Of a DNA stretch of 64,000 bases, positions 7,967 through 17,504 are shown one piece after another. A program made the position numbers and the translations under genes. Source of the stretch: Methanocellaceae archaeon UBA148 (GTDB taxonomy: Archaea; Halobacteriota; UBA148); assembly GCA_002495885.1 (NCBI GenBank), contig DAHG01000033.1, positions 94,615 to 158,614 on the forward strand, given 5' to 3'. Within the stretch, counting starts at the first letter, position 1, and every line of letters starts with the position of its first letter. The notes below the pieces were generated by a model. It was given only the letters and a program-made list of their open reading frames with translations. It was not told the origin of the DNA and made no database searches.

Positions 7967-10900
7967 TCACATAAAATCTACCAATTCTGCCTGTTTGACT
8001 TTATCAGAAGCGAAAAGCGAGCGGATTTCGAGCTCTATCAAATGAAGCCGCTGTTTTGTGTAGTTGGAGACACCATATTCTTCTGCTGTTTTCAGCGAGA
8101 CGTCCAGATATTTCTTGATAGATCCTTCATGCACTGTCAGTATTACCCTACCACCACATTTTGGGCATGTGCCCTTAAGTGGAGGTCTCCGAATCCTAGC
8201 ATTACATTTAACACACCGCATTTTTTGTTTTGAGAATGCACGTAAATTGCCGATCAAATCGGGTAGGAAATGTGAGACTATGACGCGCTCAGCCACATCT
8301 CTTGCATCGACAGCTCTAATCTTCTTTGCTAATGTTAGTTGCGCCTCCATTTTATCGATCATAGTTCCTAACGTCTTATATGCACTATTTATCGGGCCCG
8401 CAGCAATGTCAGAGGTATCGTGTGTGAAGTAAAAGCCCTCGTATTGCTTTGAAGATCCCAGCCTCGCCCCAACTGTATCCATTTTTGCCTCTATGCTCTT
8501 TGGGTCGGCATGTTTCAAAGATGCCTCGTAGAATTCCAGTGGATACCTCCTTAGCAAATCTATATTATGCACCTCGCTATCGATCTCGCTTGGGTTTATG
8601 CGAGTGGTAAGCACGATCGGTGCGTCCATCTTGCCCCCGCGTTTATCCGGTAGATATGAAAGGGAAAAGTTGAGCAGTCCGTCCATCAGAAGCATTATGC
8701 TGTCCTCGTCACCATCGCAATTACGACGCTTCGCTGCATGGAAAAACGGATGGGCATAACACACGGATGCACTGGTGAAGCCAAGTATTCGCCCTAGAAC
8801 TCCTGCAGATGTGTGAGGTGCAAGCCCGATGACCAGTTTTCCTATCAGGTCGTCCACCGATTGGATTTTATAATAGGCGCCCACACCATAGTATTTCACC
8901 AATAACTCATCCAAAAAGTTTGCAACAAGCAACAAATAATCTCCAGCACCTTTTGAGAGTATCACGTCCTGGGGCTTTAGTTCAACCACTTGACTTTCAT
9001 CTTTGATGGTTTCGCCATCCATATCTAGGCAATATCCAAGCTCACTGAGCCGATCTAATGATATACCAATCTCCCTTGGTCGGAAGTGGGTGAGTGGCAA
9101 ATCCGTTATATCATATCTGATGGTTCCATCCTTAAATACATATATTTCATTCTTGGCTCTTAGAATTCCTTTTTCAAGTGGTTCTGGGGTCTGATTTTTG
9201 GATGTTAGGCCTAGAACGCCTTTGAATTCTTCGGGCGCACGTTCACCTAATCTTTCCAGTGACCGAGCATAAAGGGCACTAAAATCGATGGTTTGCTTTT
9301 TAACAGAAGACATTTTCCTGCCACAACGGGGGCAAAGTTCCTTTTCTCCAGAGGAAATGCCACAGCTTACGCAGAACATAACTGGAAGGGTACGCTCACC
9401 ACAATCACATAGATTTTTGAATGTGGTGATGCCGCAATTAGGACATTTTTTGGTTCCTAACTCGATTTCAATTTCGCCTTTCTTATCATTTAATGAGCGG
9501 TTTCTGCTTCCTTCGCTGCCTGTTGGGAACAAGACATGTACTGGAGGATGCATTTTCCTTTTTTCTGACTTCTCTGGCCTCCCCATTCTACTGCCAATTC
9601 TGATCGGTGCACGCTCTCGAATTTGTACACCGGCCATTGCTGATACTGCTTCAATCGTTTTTACATATGATGTGGGTGTGCCCCTTTTATGTAGGTCTTG
9701 GTCCAGCCCAAGGCATCGAATAAGCGGAAGCGCATGATCGACAATTATGTTGTCCCCACGAACCTTATGAGAAATCAATAGCGTTTCTAGGAGCTCTTTA
9801 ACTCTTAGATCAGCTGGAATGGTGAGAGTTTCACCATATTTCCCTTTTTTAGAGATGTGATTTGCCAACAAATCTAGCTCTGAGATGGTGATGTCGTGCC
9901 ACAGATAGGTATATTTAGGGTGCAGCGACACATCAAATTGCTCTGATAGCTCAAACGCCCTCTCGGGTGTTATATCCGTGAGATCTTCTTGGACGGATGT
10001 TTTCTCTTCAAGCTCCTGGATCCACCACTCATAACAATATGAGGCTGGAACGAGTGGTTGGGCATTCTCCAGAAAATCACCATAATTTATCAGGATTTCC
10101 CCAACATCTATTATCTCTGCAACGCTCGGACGTAATTCATGTGCTTGCTCTACTGAATCTATACGCAAAACATCTCCATTAACCAAGCGAACGGTCGGAC
10201 CTTCTATTGTGTCCACCGGCGTGATACCAACCGCTTTTCCTGGTATCTCAACTTTCATTTGCGTGCCAGTGGCAAGGAAATCATCAAGCAGGTTCATCGT
10301 AGCCGGATGGATCCCAGCAGTGGCATAAGACGAATTGCGCGAGCGTCCATATCGCAATCTAAATCCCCCTTTGGCGGAGGGGTGCGAGAAAACAGGCCTC
10401 CCCGCTATAATACCCTCAAGGAACTTTTCCTTTCGCCCAGATGTCTTCTCACCCACATGTTTCTTAATTATCAGATTATCCAACCATTCCCAGCCATCTA
10501 AACCCAATTGTTCCACATATTTCTTGACCTTTGGTGCCTTTAATGCGAGTCCTTCTGCCAGCACAAGCACCATTCCGCCTCTAACCCGATTGGTCTCTAT
10601 GCGAGCTAAGTTTCTGTACGCAGAAACCTCGTCCTCCTCAGTAGGTTCGCCATCTATGCAGATAGGACAATTATTAACGATCAGGCGAATTTCCTCATTT
10701 GAGGGAGTGTATTGAAGATTTGTTATCCTTTTATAAAGAAGGACTTCCTCAGCATAGCGCTCAACTTCCTCTTTTCGAGGCTTATATTCGGATATGCCGA
10801 CTTTTCTGCGCACATAATCGGCCACTAAGACGGACAATGCCTGGGCAGTTCCTCCTGCACTCCTGATGGGCCCTGAATAATATATTTTCAGATAGTCGGT

Positions 10901-11296
10901 TCCATCATCGTTTTCCCCCAAGCCTACGCGGGCGATGCCTTCAATTGGGGCAGCCACGATTCCTTCGGTTAGTATCGCCACTGCGGTCCTGATTGCGTCA
11001 TCTACTAAATCGAGTCCTGATTTATTACCTATTTTGCCTTCAGCAAAGTCCAATCCTATATGCAAAGCTACTTCTTCTCTGGATACCTTGGATTCCAACT
11101 CGCGAATTCTTTGCGCTACTCCTTTGATGCCCACCAGGCTTTCTACCCTGCCAGCAAGATCCTTGGCCAGCAGAATCTCTGGATCTGGACTGGGGTCTTC
11201 ACCGCGCATTTTAGCTTCTCTCGTTATTTTGATACAGCGCTCTAGTTCGGCTTCCAGTGAATTAAAATAGGATTGGATTTGCTCAGAACTCATCAT
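7967..11296 (-). CDS. polC: DNA polymerase D large subunit DP2
   Basis: 1,109 residues, the usual length of DP2, the catalytic subunit of the archaeal replicative polymerase D. The N-terminal region ([21 protein letters not shown]) and the block [32 protein letters not shown], here partly quoted, are typical. Zinc-binding cysteine clusters are seen around residues 620-670 ([26 protein letters not shown]) and near the C-terminus (CVKCNAR ... CPKCGG). The acidic motif NCDGDEDS with its three Asp/Glu residues is the catalytic metal site of the double-psi beta-barrel polymerase fold. There is no intein. It is transcribed in the same direction as polB (DP1), which lies 290 bp upstream, and the pair sits beside cdc6 and a candidate origin, an arrangement also known from other euryarchaea. 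Confidence 0.97.
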   Translation of the reverse strand: MMSSEQIQSYFNSLEAELERCIKITREAKMRGEDPSPDPEILLAKDLAGRVESLVGIKGVAQRIRELESKVSREEVALHIGLDFAEGKIGNKSGLDLVDDAIRTAVAILTEGIVAAPIEGIARVGLGENDDGTDYLKIYYSGPIRSAGGTAQALSVLVADYVRRKVGISEYKPRKEEVERYAEEVLLYKRITNLQYTPSNEEIRLIVNNCPICIDGEPTEEDEVSAYRNLARIETNRVRGGMVLVLAEGLALKAPKVKKYVEQLGLDGWEWLDNLIIKKHVGEKTSGRKEKFLEGIIAGRPVFSHPSAKGGFRLRYGRSRNSSYATAGIHPATMNLLDDFLATGTQMKVEIPGKAVGITPVDTIEGPTVRLVNGDVLRIDSVEQAHELRPSVAEIIDVGEILINYGDFLENAQPLVPASYCYEWWIQELEEKTSVQEDLTDITPERAFELSEQFDVSLHPKYTYLWHDITISELDLLANHISKKGKYGETLTIPADLRVKELLETLLISHKVRGDNIIVDHALPLIRCLGLDQDLHKRGTPTSYVKTIEAVSAMAGVQIRERAPIRIGSRMGRPEKSEKRKMHPPVHVLFPTGSEGSRNRSLNDKKGEIEIELGTKKCPNCGITTFKNLCDCGERTLPVMFCVSCGISSGEKELCPRCGRKMSSVKKQTIDFSALYARSLERLGERAPEEFKGVLGLTSKNQTPEPLEKGILRAKNEIYVFKDGTIRYDITDLPLTHFRPREIGISLDRLSELGYCLDMDGETIKDESQVVELKPQDVILSKGAGDYLLLVANFLDELLVKYYGVGAYYKIQSVDDLIGKLVIGLAPHTSAGVLGRILGFTSASVCYAHPFFHAAKRRNCDGDEDSIMLLMDGLLNFSLSYLPDKRGGKMDAPIVLTTRINPSEIDSEVHNIDLLRRYPLEFYEASLKHADPKSIEAKMDTVGARLGSSKQYEGFYFTHDTSDIAAGPINSAYKTLGTMIDKMEAQLTLAKKIRAVDARDVAERVIVSHFLPDLIGNLRAFSKQKMRCVKCNARIRRPPLKGTCPKCGGRVILTVHEGSIKKYLDVSLKTAEEYGVSNYTKQRLHLIELEIRSLFASDKVKQAELVDFM

Positions 11297-11585
11297 ATGC
11301 TATAAGGAATGCCAAATATATCATCATTGTCTTATCTATATTATAACAGGAGTTTCTTGAGCGGTTTAGCATACTTAAGAGCTGTTTGGGTGCCCCTTCC
11401 TACATACTTCTTATATCATCTGCCTAGCCTAAATAATCTTAAACACAGTTACTTACGTATGCATTTGTGTTTACTATCGCATTAGTTGTATTCGCAATTC
11501 ATTAAGGGGTAATTGTAAGTGAATTAGTAGGCGATAATAAAATAAAAAGAGGGTGTAGTGTTATAGTATATCCCCTAAGACGACA
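11297..11585. other. Intergenic region between DP1 and DP2 genes
   Basis: 289 bp without a convincing gene on either strand. It is AT-rich and would hold the polC promoter, but I do not see a clear TATA/BRE placement. No ORB-like element is present. Confidence 0.4.
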
Positions 11586-12986
11586 TCACGCAAATTTCAA
11601 GATCGAGGATTCCATCGTACTTAAATCGATGATTGGAACATGAGCTGGGACCGGCTCTAGGTTTACCCTTTTCTGGAAATCGGTCTGTGATTGCCATGTG
11701 CCAGAATTCACCAAAGTAACGCCACGATACTTTGATAGCCCGATGGTGTGCACATGACCGCAATGTAATATGTCTGGGATGCTATCGATCACAAAATGGT
11801 CTTTCTTTTCAGGTGCTATGGAAACGCGTTCACCATATATCGGAAACAAATGTCTTCTTCTGAGCATTTCAACCATGATTCTGTCTGGCTCTTTATAGGA
11901 TAGCCCGGGTAGTGCTGCAACAAAATCATCCAGAGAGCGCCCATGGTAGATAAGTGCTTTAATGCCATCCAGCTCTACCAACGATGGGTTGCCCAAGAAC
12001 ATTACATTTAGATCGCAGAACATATCGGTTATTTTCTTTGGCAAAGCTGGTTGTGGCTCTGCCTGTCGAACAGCATCATGATTCCCTGGTGAGATTATGA
12101 TCTTGATGTACGTTGGTACTTCCCTAAGGTACTCTGCAGCCTTTTGATATTGCTCGTAAATATCTGGGATTAGTAGGTCTTTTTCTTGGTCAGGATAAAC
12201 TCCGATCCCGTCCACCAAATCGCCCGCAATTACTATGTATTTGACTTTTTCGGCCAGCGTTCTTTGATCGTCATCTCCGAGATCGCCATTTAACCACTTG
12301 ATGAACTTAAACCATGCTCCCTCTAAGAACGTCTTACTCCCAACATGTATGTCAGATGTCAGAACCGCAAAAACTTGTTCAAATGCTCTTCTGGACTGGT
12401 TTTTTACCGGTATATCCGGCCACAATACATTACTTGCTATTAAGAGCTTACCATCTTTTGTCAGATTTCCGGTAACGCCGATAACCTCATCCAAGATAAT
12501 ATGATCGGATACTTCAAGTAAGCCCTTATTCTTTTGGAGAAGGACTGGAAACATCCCAGTTGGGTCTTCCAACTCTATCAACTTATGTCCGTTTGAAGTA
12601 TTTCTAATATCAGATACCATTCCAATAATAGCGGTCTCTCCTCGGACTTTGTTGAGGCTTTCAATGGGTCTTGCATTTACCCTTCCCCGGATCATATCAC
12701 TTAGTTTGGCATATCTATCACGAAAATACAAAACGAACTCGTCATAACCGCCAAAACACGTCGATTCGCTGGTAATATCACTTAAAACTCGAACCTCTGC
12801 TGAAGGCCTTGAGAGGGCGTTTCTAACATGTTCTGGGGTGACCACCAACACGGAGTCGTCCAAAGACGTCAGTATGTCTTGCATCAGCGCCTCAATAGAG
12901 CCTTCGTGCTTTTGTATCATTGCAACCGCATCTGGATGTATTTGATGCCCTGCCTCTGCAAAACGTTGGATAGTGTCCTCTCCCAT
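11586..12986 (-). CDS. polB: DNA polymerase D small subunit DP1 (3'-5' exonuclease)
   Basis: 466 residues. The N-terminal 90 residues are helical, followed by an OB-fold region and a C-terminal calcineurin-like phosphoesterase domain. Metal-binding motifs are intact: SDIHVGS, AGDLVDGIG, SPGNHDAVR, YHGRSLDD and CGHVHTIG. This is consistent with an active Mre11-like proofreading nuclease. It partners DP2 encoded downstream. The length is at the short end for the family, whose N-terminal linker varies. Confidence 0.95.
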   Translation of the reverse strand: MGEDTIQRFAEAGHQIHPDAVAMIQKHEGSIEALMQDILTSLDDSVLVVTPEHVRNALSRPSAEVRVLSDITSESTCFGGYDEFVLYFRDRYAKLSDMIRGRVNARPIESLNKVRGETAIIGMVSDIRNTSNGHKLIELEDPTGMFPVLLQKNKGLLEVSDHIILDEVIGVTGNLTKDGKLLIASNVLWPDIPVKNQSRRAFEQVFAVLTSDIHVGSKTFLEGAWFKFIKWLNGDLGDDDQRTLAEKVKYIVIAGDLVDGIGVYPDQEKDLLIPDIYEQYQKAAEYLREVPTYIKIIISPGNHDAVRQAEPQPALPKKITDMFCDLNVMFLGNPSLVELDGIKALIYHGRSLDDFVAALPGLSYKEPDRIMVEMLRRRHLFPIYGERVSIAPEKKDHFVIDSIPDILHCGHVHTIGLSKYRGVTLVNSGTWQSQTDFQKRVNLEPVPAHVPIIDLSTMESSILKFA

Positions 12987-13058
12987 AAAATCAACAAGGA
13001 TATTTAATAGTGTAACAGGGTATAAATTATACGTTAGAGTGTATTAAGGGGTTTATAA

Positions 13059-13625
13059 ATGAGTGATAATTTTTGGATCGAATTGGCAAGGGACTTGGTC
13101 TTTGCAACAGCCGCAGTATTCCTACTTATAGGTGTTGCATATCTCTTCGCAGGAACCTGGCCCATGATGGTTGGAGTCGAGTCTGGTAGTATGGTGCCAC
13201 ACATATATAAAGGAGACATCATATTCCTCCAGGGTATTAGCCGCACCACCGTCACAACACATCAAGTTGGTGCAGATGTCAACTACACATCTTTTGGTGA
13301 ATATGGCGATGTGATAGTGTACAGACCCAATGGAGATCCTAAGGTGACCCCAATAATTCATAGGGCCATGTATTGGGTTGATGCGGGAGAGCCCATGCCC
13401 AATGCCAAACCTGCACCCCACGCAGGATTTATCACTAAAGGAGACAACAATAATGGTTATGATCAACCTGGCTTGACTGCCCCGATAAAACCAGACTGGA
13501 TCGTAGGTGTTGCTAGAGGGAGAGTGCCGTATTTGGGACATATCAGGTTAATTTTTAGCGTGGCTTACCCAGTCCATGACTTACCCCCCGTACAATCTGG
13601 TCTGGGTGTCGGGTATGCTAACTGA
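13059..13625 (+). CDS. Archaeal signal peptidase I (S26B)
   Basis: 188 residues. An N-terminal transmembrane helix (residues 8-30) precedes the catalytic serine in ESGSMVPHI. The box TPIIHRAM supplies the His that replaces the bacterial lysine, and ITKGDNNNGYDQ supplies the conserved Asp. This Ser-His-Asp arrangement is characteristic of archaeal and ER signal peptidases, which cleave secretory signal peptides at the outer face of the membrane. The gene faces away from polB and converges with cdc6, overlapping its 3' end by 45 bp. The extra C-terminal 25 residues of the protein are encoded in that overlap. Confidence 0.92.
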   Translation: MSDNFWIELARDLVFATAAVFLLIGVAYLFAGTWPMMVGVESGSMVPHIYKGDIIFLQGISRTTVTTHQVGADVNYTSFGEYGDVIVYRPNGDPKVTPIIHRAMYWVDAGEPMPNAKPAPHAGFITKGDNNNGYDQPGLTAPIKPDWIVGVARGRVPYLGHIRLIFSVAYPVHDLPPVQSGLGVGYAN

Positions 13626-14825
13626 CTTTAGATGGATACCCCCAAGTGACTTAAGCCGATAGTCCTCGAGTAGTACATATTTTATCTGATCTATTGGAAT
13701 ACTAACCGATATTTCCTTCGTTCGACCGTATCGGCCTTTGCTAACCACAGTGGCGCTGACGATTCCCAACATATCGAGTTCTGATATCAAATCAGTCACG
13801 CGACGTTGTGTTAGATCGGCCATGTCAGTCTTGTGGCAGAGGTCTTTGTAGACCGTATAGACTTCGCCCGTCGTCAAGTTCTTTCTATTAAGCAAGACCA
13901 TACTATACAAGACCAGCTTAGATTGCGTTGGAAGAGTGCGCACGACCTCAACGATCCTGTCCAGCTCAATTTTATCCTGCGCCCATCGAACGTGCTCTTC
14001 CATAACGATGTCGCTTTGGGCACGCTCAGCCAGCTCGGCAGAGACGCGTAGTAGGTCAAGTGCTCGCCTCGCATCACCATGCTCTTGGGCGGCAAAAGCC
14101 GCACAGAGTGGAATTACCTCTGGACTGAGTGCATCTGACTTGAACGCCACACGCGCCCTTTGCTCCAAAATATCCCTTAGCTGGTCTGCATTATATGGCG
14201 GAAATATGATTTCCTCCTCCCCCAGAGAAGAGCGGACCCTTGGGTCCAAGAACTCTATGAATTTTAGATCGTTTGATATGCCAATTATACTAACTTTAGC
14301 ATGATTTAATTCAGAATTAATTCTGGACAGGTTATACAATATTTCATCGCCCTTTTTAACCAATTTGTCAACTTCGTCTAGTATGATGATTACGGCCCTA
14401 TTCCCGTTATCGATTCCATTTTTAAATTCAGCATAAACTTGGTCGGTTGGCCAGCCAGTCGGCGGAATTTCCTTATCAAAATAACCTGCTAAGTGATAAA
14501 GCACCCGATATTGCGTGTCTACAATCTCACAATTGATGTACAAAACAGTGCAGGGTTTTCCTTTAGATTCACTTATTATCTCAAGCTCTCTTCCAACATA
14601 TTTTACTACGGCTGTTTTACCAGTACCGCTCTTTCCGTAGATCAGGATGTTCGAAGGGGTCTCTCCACGGATAGCAACTACAAGCGTAGTAGCCATTCTA
14701 TTTATCTGTTCTCTTCTGTGGGGTAAATAATCGGGTGTATATGAAGGACGTAAAACTTCCCTATTCACAAAGATTGGTTTGATATTTAGTAAATCCTCGA
14801 ACAGTTGTTTGAGTTCCAAACACAT
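13581..14825 (-). CDS. cdc6: Cdc6/Orc1 replication initiator
   Basis: 414 residues from ATG 14825; an in-frame TTG at 14846 would add seven residues, and GGGAGG sits unusually close (2 bases) to the ATG. Walker A is GKSGTGKT, Walker B VIIILDEVDKL, and the sensor region contains SIIGISND. The C-terminal winged helix begins around residue 300 (LPTQSKLVLYSM). This AAA+ protein binds origin recognition boxes and loads MCM. Three ORB-like sequences occur in the 400 bp upstream, so the gene sits next to its likely target. The last 15 codons overlap the signal peptidase gene on the other strand. Confidence 0.96.
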   Translation of the reverse strand: MCLELKQLFEDLLNIKPIFVNREVLRPSYTPDYLPHRREQINRMATTLVVAIRGETPSNILIYGKSGTGKTAVVKYVGRELEIISESKGKPCTVLYINCEIVDTQYRVLYHLAGYFDKEIPPTGWPTDQVYAEFKNGIDNGNRAVIIILDEVDKLVKKGDEILYNLSRINSELNHAKVSIIGISNDLKFIEFLDPRVRSSLGEEEIIFPPYNADQLRDILEQRARVAFKSDALSPEVIPLCAAFAAQEHGDARRALDLLRVSAELAERAQSDIVMEEHVRWAQDKIELDRIVEVVRTLPTQSKLVLYSMVLLNRKNLTTGEVYTVYKDLCHKTDMADLTQRRVTDLISELDMLGIVSATVVSKGRYGRTKEISVSIPIDQIKYVLLEDYRLKSLGGIHLKSVSIPDTQTRLYGG

Positions 14826-14877
14826 TCCCTCCCACAACAATTCCAATGGAAAGATACCTAATAATGATTTTGGTAAT

Positions 14878-14899
14878 CACCCCTTTATTTCTACTGGAA
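14878..14899 (-). repeat. ORB-like element 1
   Basis: Read on the minus strand it begins TTCCAGTAGAAATAAAGGGG and continues TG. Compared with the archaeal ORB pattern as I recall it (TTCCAGTGGAAACaAAGGGG), it differs at two positions, and keeps the downstream G run that distinguishes full ORBs from mini-ORBs. Confidence 0.7.
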
Positions 14900-15042
14900 T
14901 TTACAATTCATTGTGCACTAGTTCAACTTTTATCAAAAAGGATTTTACGGGCTTTTTTAGTAAAATCTCTTTTTTTTATTGGCTTTTGATTGTCTCAGTG
15001 TTTTATTAAAGACAAGTCGGATGTATAGGGTTTCGGGCACCC

Positions 15043-15065
15043 CACCCCCTCTATTTCTACTAGAG
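15043..15065 (-). repeat. ORB-like element 2
   Basis: Minus-strand CTCTAGTAGAAATAGAGGGG followed by GTG. It shares AGTAGAAATA and the G run with element 1, in the same orientation, about 165 bp away. A second G4 run follows it. Confidence 0.65.
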
Positions 15066-15196
15066 CTGTTATAGCATATTTATGGTTATATACTAGACTT
15101 ACTTAGCATATTGTTGTTAGATTATAATACTTTTACTATATAAACATTGTCATAAAACAAATAAAGAAAGTAAGAATATAATCAACTCAAGAACAC

Positions 15197-15218
15197 CTCC
15201 AATTGAAACAATAGGGTG
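15197..15218 (+). repeat. ORB-like element 3, inverted relative to elements 1 and 2
   Basis: Plus-strand CTCCAATTGAAACAATAGGG followed by TG. It is more diverged but keeps the CTCCA, GAAACAA and G-run blocks. It lies nine bases before the UPF0147 stop codon and on the far side of the AT-rich core. Confidence 0.55.
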
Positions 15219-15226
15219 AGCGTTAA

Positions 15227-15493
15227 CTAACTATCAATAGAAACTCTTTCTAATTGACTGGCTATACCCCAAATTAACGTTCTTGTATGTAGTGGAATGT
15301 TAAGGTCATTACTAACTTCATTCAAAATCGACATTGCAGAAGCAGCTCTAATAACTGGGGGTGTGTTTGTATTAAATAAGACGGTCCGAGCCCCATCCGC
15401 CGCTCGTCTTATATTCCTTGGAACGGAACCATCCTCTATAATTTGCCCTAAAACAGCAATACATTGCTTGATAATACCTTCTTTGGACGACAT
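15227..15493 (-). CDS. UPF0147 family protein
   Basis: 88 residues from ATG 15493, preceded by GGTGG at a normal distance; an upstream in-frame start at 15523 is less likely. The all-helical sequence (IKQCIAVLGQIIEDGSVP ... ASAMSILNEVSNDLNIP) is the conserved archaeal UPF0147 family, whose function is unknown. These small proteins fold as four-helix bundles. It is often a housekeeping gene of archaea; here it borders the origin and may be carried along with replication genes. Confidence 0.85.
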   Translation of the reverse strand: MSSKEGIIKQCIAVLGQIIEDGSVPRNIRRAADGARTVLFNTNTPPVIRAASAMSILNEVSNDLNIPLHTRTLIWGIASQLERVSIDS

Positions 15494-15628
15494 TATACCA
15501 CCCAATATTACTAAGGCGAACAATCTATATTAAATCTTATATCTCGTATATGTCATATTCTATCCTATCTAAAATCACAGACCACAACCAATCCAACCAC
15601 AACAAAGTCAAACGCAACCCCCCCCACA

Positions 15629-17212
15629 TCAAAATTTACCCAAAAAGCTTTGCTTTTGTGGGGTCGCTCCAGATCTTATCAACTCCTCGCTCAAATTCGC
15701 GACTATCTTCCTCATCTTCTTCTCCCTGGCCATACTGGCCCAATAATAGGTTTCGTCTGCAGTCCCCTCAGTAATCAATATCTTAACTCTTCCAAAACCC
15801 CTTCGGGCCGTCCTACCCATCCTTTGGATAAGTCTGATCTCGCTGGGGACAGGTTCGTAAAAAACGACAAAATCTACCGACGGTATATCAAGCCCCTCCT
15901 CTGCAATGCTTGTTGCTACCAATACATTGTATGTATCACTCTGAAATTCTCGAAGTATGTGGGATTGATCCTCCTGCGTAAGCCCTGGATCATGTTGCTT
16001 GGAGGCCTGACCCACAAATCTTATCGGTCTTGCCAATTCTATTTCTTTTAGGCGGTGAACGATCTTTGTCGCGGTATCCCTAAACTGAGTAAAAACGATG
16101 ATCTTTGATTGGGGGTTCTGTGACAATTCGCTCATTATCGCCTGTCTCAGCTTTTCCTGCTTTGGATGATCTATATTCAAGTATTTTTTCACTAGTTCCA
16201 TCAACACCGAAAAGCCCTGAGACGTCGTGATCCTTCTTGCAAACTTAACATCTCCCTTGGCTTTATCCTGTATGCTTTTTAGAAATTTGTGCAATACTTC
16301 TATGTCTTGTGTTGTCAGAACTTCGATAGCGTGTGAGAGAGATATCGATGCAGCCTGAAGTATGATGGCGGTGTATGCACTCCCTTGCCTTTTGTCTCGG
16401 TTTAGATTAGCTCTCAGCCTTTGACCCAATATCAACAAGTCCCTTTTGCTGACGTATTTTGTTTTCTTGTATGTCAGCAATCCCATGGATTGTAGTTTTT
16501 TTATCTCGCTATTGAGCATACCCTCCAAGACCCCCCTGATCTCCTTATATTCCTTGGGCAACTCCACTTTTTGCCAACTCATCGTCAGTGGGTGGATGTA
16601 TGGTTTTACATCATCATCCTCTTTGGATCTGTATTCTATGGCATTGATGAACAAGCTCTCATACGTCTCCTTGATCACCGTTCTGTCTTGCCCCGGGGAA
16701 GCAGTCAATGCCAAGATGAGCGGATCAATGCACTGATCTATATATATTTCTGCAATTTGGTTGTATGCATATTTTTTTCTGGCTCTGTGAGCTTCATCGA
16801 ATACAATGAGACAGACATCGCCAAAATCATAGCGACCACCAACGGCATCGTTTCTTATAAGCTGTGGCGTTGCAAAGATGATTTGTGCATTTTTCCATAA
16901 TTCAACTCTTTTTTTAGGCTCCACTTTGCCTGTCAAAACCTCGAAATCATCGATGAGGAGAAATTTTCTGAAACTGTCATGATGCTGTAAAACCAGCGGT
17001 CTCGTGGGCGCTAGAACCAAGATCTTTTTCAAAGGATGAATACTAAGCCTATGGGCTGCTACTAAGAGAGATAAGACCGTCTTGCCCAAGGCCGTTGGAA
17101 GTATAACCAGCGTATTATGCTCTAAACAGGTATTGAGAATGTTTTGCTGGTACAATCGTTCCTCCACCGTTTCTGGTCTGATCAGTGGATGAGACACGTA
17201 TTTACTCGCCAT
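15629..17212 (-). CDS. Hef-type SF2 helicase lacking the XPF nuclease domain
   Basis: 527 residues from ATG 17212, where the family start (KYVSHPLIRPETVEERLYQ) begins; earlier in-frame codons add a non-conserved leader. Motifs: LPTALGKT (I), FDEAHRAR (II), LTASPG (III), and QRMGRTARRG (VI), with the Hef-specific helical insert between the two RecA domains. Hef/Fanconi-M-like helicases remodel stalled forks. Typical euryarchaeal Hef has about 750 residues with a C-terminal XPF nuclease and HhH domain; here the protein ends soon after the second RecA domain, and no nuclease remnant is visible downstream. A separate nuclease may be encoded elsewhere. Confidence 0.88.
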   Translation of the reverse strand: MASKYVSHPLIRPETVEERLYQQNILNTCLEHNTLVILPTALGKTVLSLLVAAHRLSIHPLKKILVLAPTRPLVLQHHDSFRKFLLIDDFEVLTGKVEPKKRVELWKNAQIIFATPQLIRNDAVGGRYDFGDVCLIVFDEAHRARKKYAYNQIAEIYIDQCIDPLILALTASPGQDRTVIKETYESLFINAIEYRSKEDDDVKPYIHPLTMSWQKVELPKEYKEIRGVLEGMLNSEIKKLQSMGLLTYKKTKYVSKRDLLILGQRLRANLNRDKRQGSAYTAIILQAASISLSHAIEVLTTQDIEVLHKFLKSIQDKAKGDVKFARRITTSQGFSVLMELVKKYLNIDHPKQEKLRQAIMSELSQNPQSKIIVFTQFRDTATKIVHRLKEIELARPIRFVGQASKQHDPGLTQEDQSHILREFQSDTYNVLVATSIAEEGLDIPSVDFVVFYEPVPSEIRLIQRMGRTARRGFGRVKILITEGTADETYYWASMAREKKMRKIVANLSEELIRSGATPQKQSFLGKF

Positions 17213-17504
17213 CAACGAAAAATATGGCCCGTAAACATAAATAATTACTTGATTTTTGGATTTTAAGATGGAATTGTCGAGTAACACTCTTCTGAGTAAA
17301 ACTCTTATCATATCCTATAAGAGAATTAGGCTGATGCCACGCCATCTGGCTTAGTGTGGCGATCGCAAGCAATATGTATGCCCCCTCTCTACCAAGGAAA
17401 CTATGTGGGTGGGGTGTGTGCCATCTATCTGTGCTATCTATCTCTATCCATTTTCCTGGGGACGTATTACTTTAAACATAAACACTATTGCTTGATATGT
17501 ATGA
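17213..17504. other. Intergenic region between helicase and glycyl-tRNA synthetase genes
   Basis: 292 bp without a convincing gene. A short hairpin, GCCAC ... GTGGC, lies near 17336-17362. Pyrimidine-rich CTATCTATC repeats occur at about 17423-17450. I see no tRNA or snoRNA that I can support. Confidence 0.35.

Larger units (their letters stand above)
14826..15226. other. Putative chromosomal replication origin (oriC)
   Basis: A 400-bp non-coding region between the start of cdc6 and the end of the UPF0147 gene. It holds two ORB-like boxes on the minus strand (14878-14899 and 15043-15065) and one on the plus strand (15197-15218), so the boxes point in opposite directions around a strongly AT-rich core (about 15067-15196) suitable for unwinding. 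A weaker dyad TTCCAATGGAA lies at 14841-14851. Adjacent cdc6, DP1 and DP2 genes support the call. Location next to cdc6 and inverted ORBs flanking an AT-rich tract are the known design of archaeal origins. Confidence 0.75.

Noticed and set aside
7967..11296. Intein in DP2
   Set aside because: Length is normal for DP2 and no splicing-domain motifs interrupt the conserved blocks.
17330..17370. Box C/D sRNA
   Set aside because: A CTGATG stretch and a short hairpin are present but no proper C/D and C'/D' set is visible.
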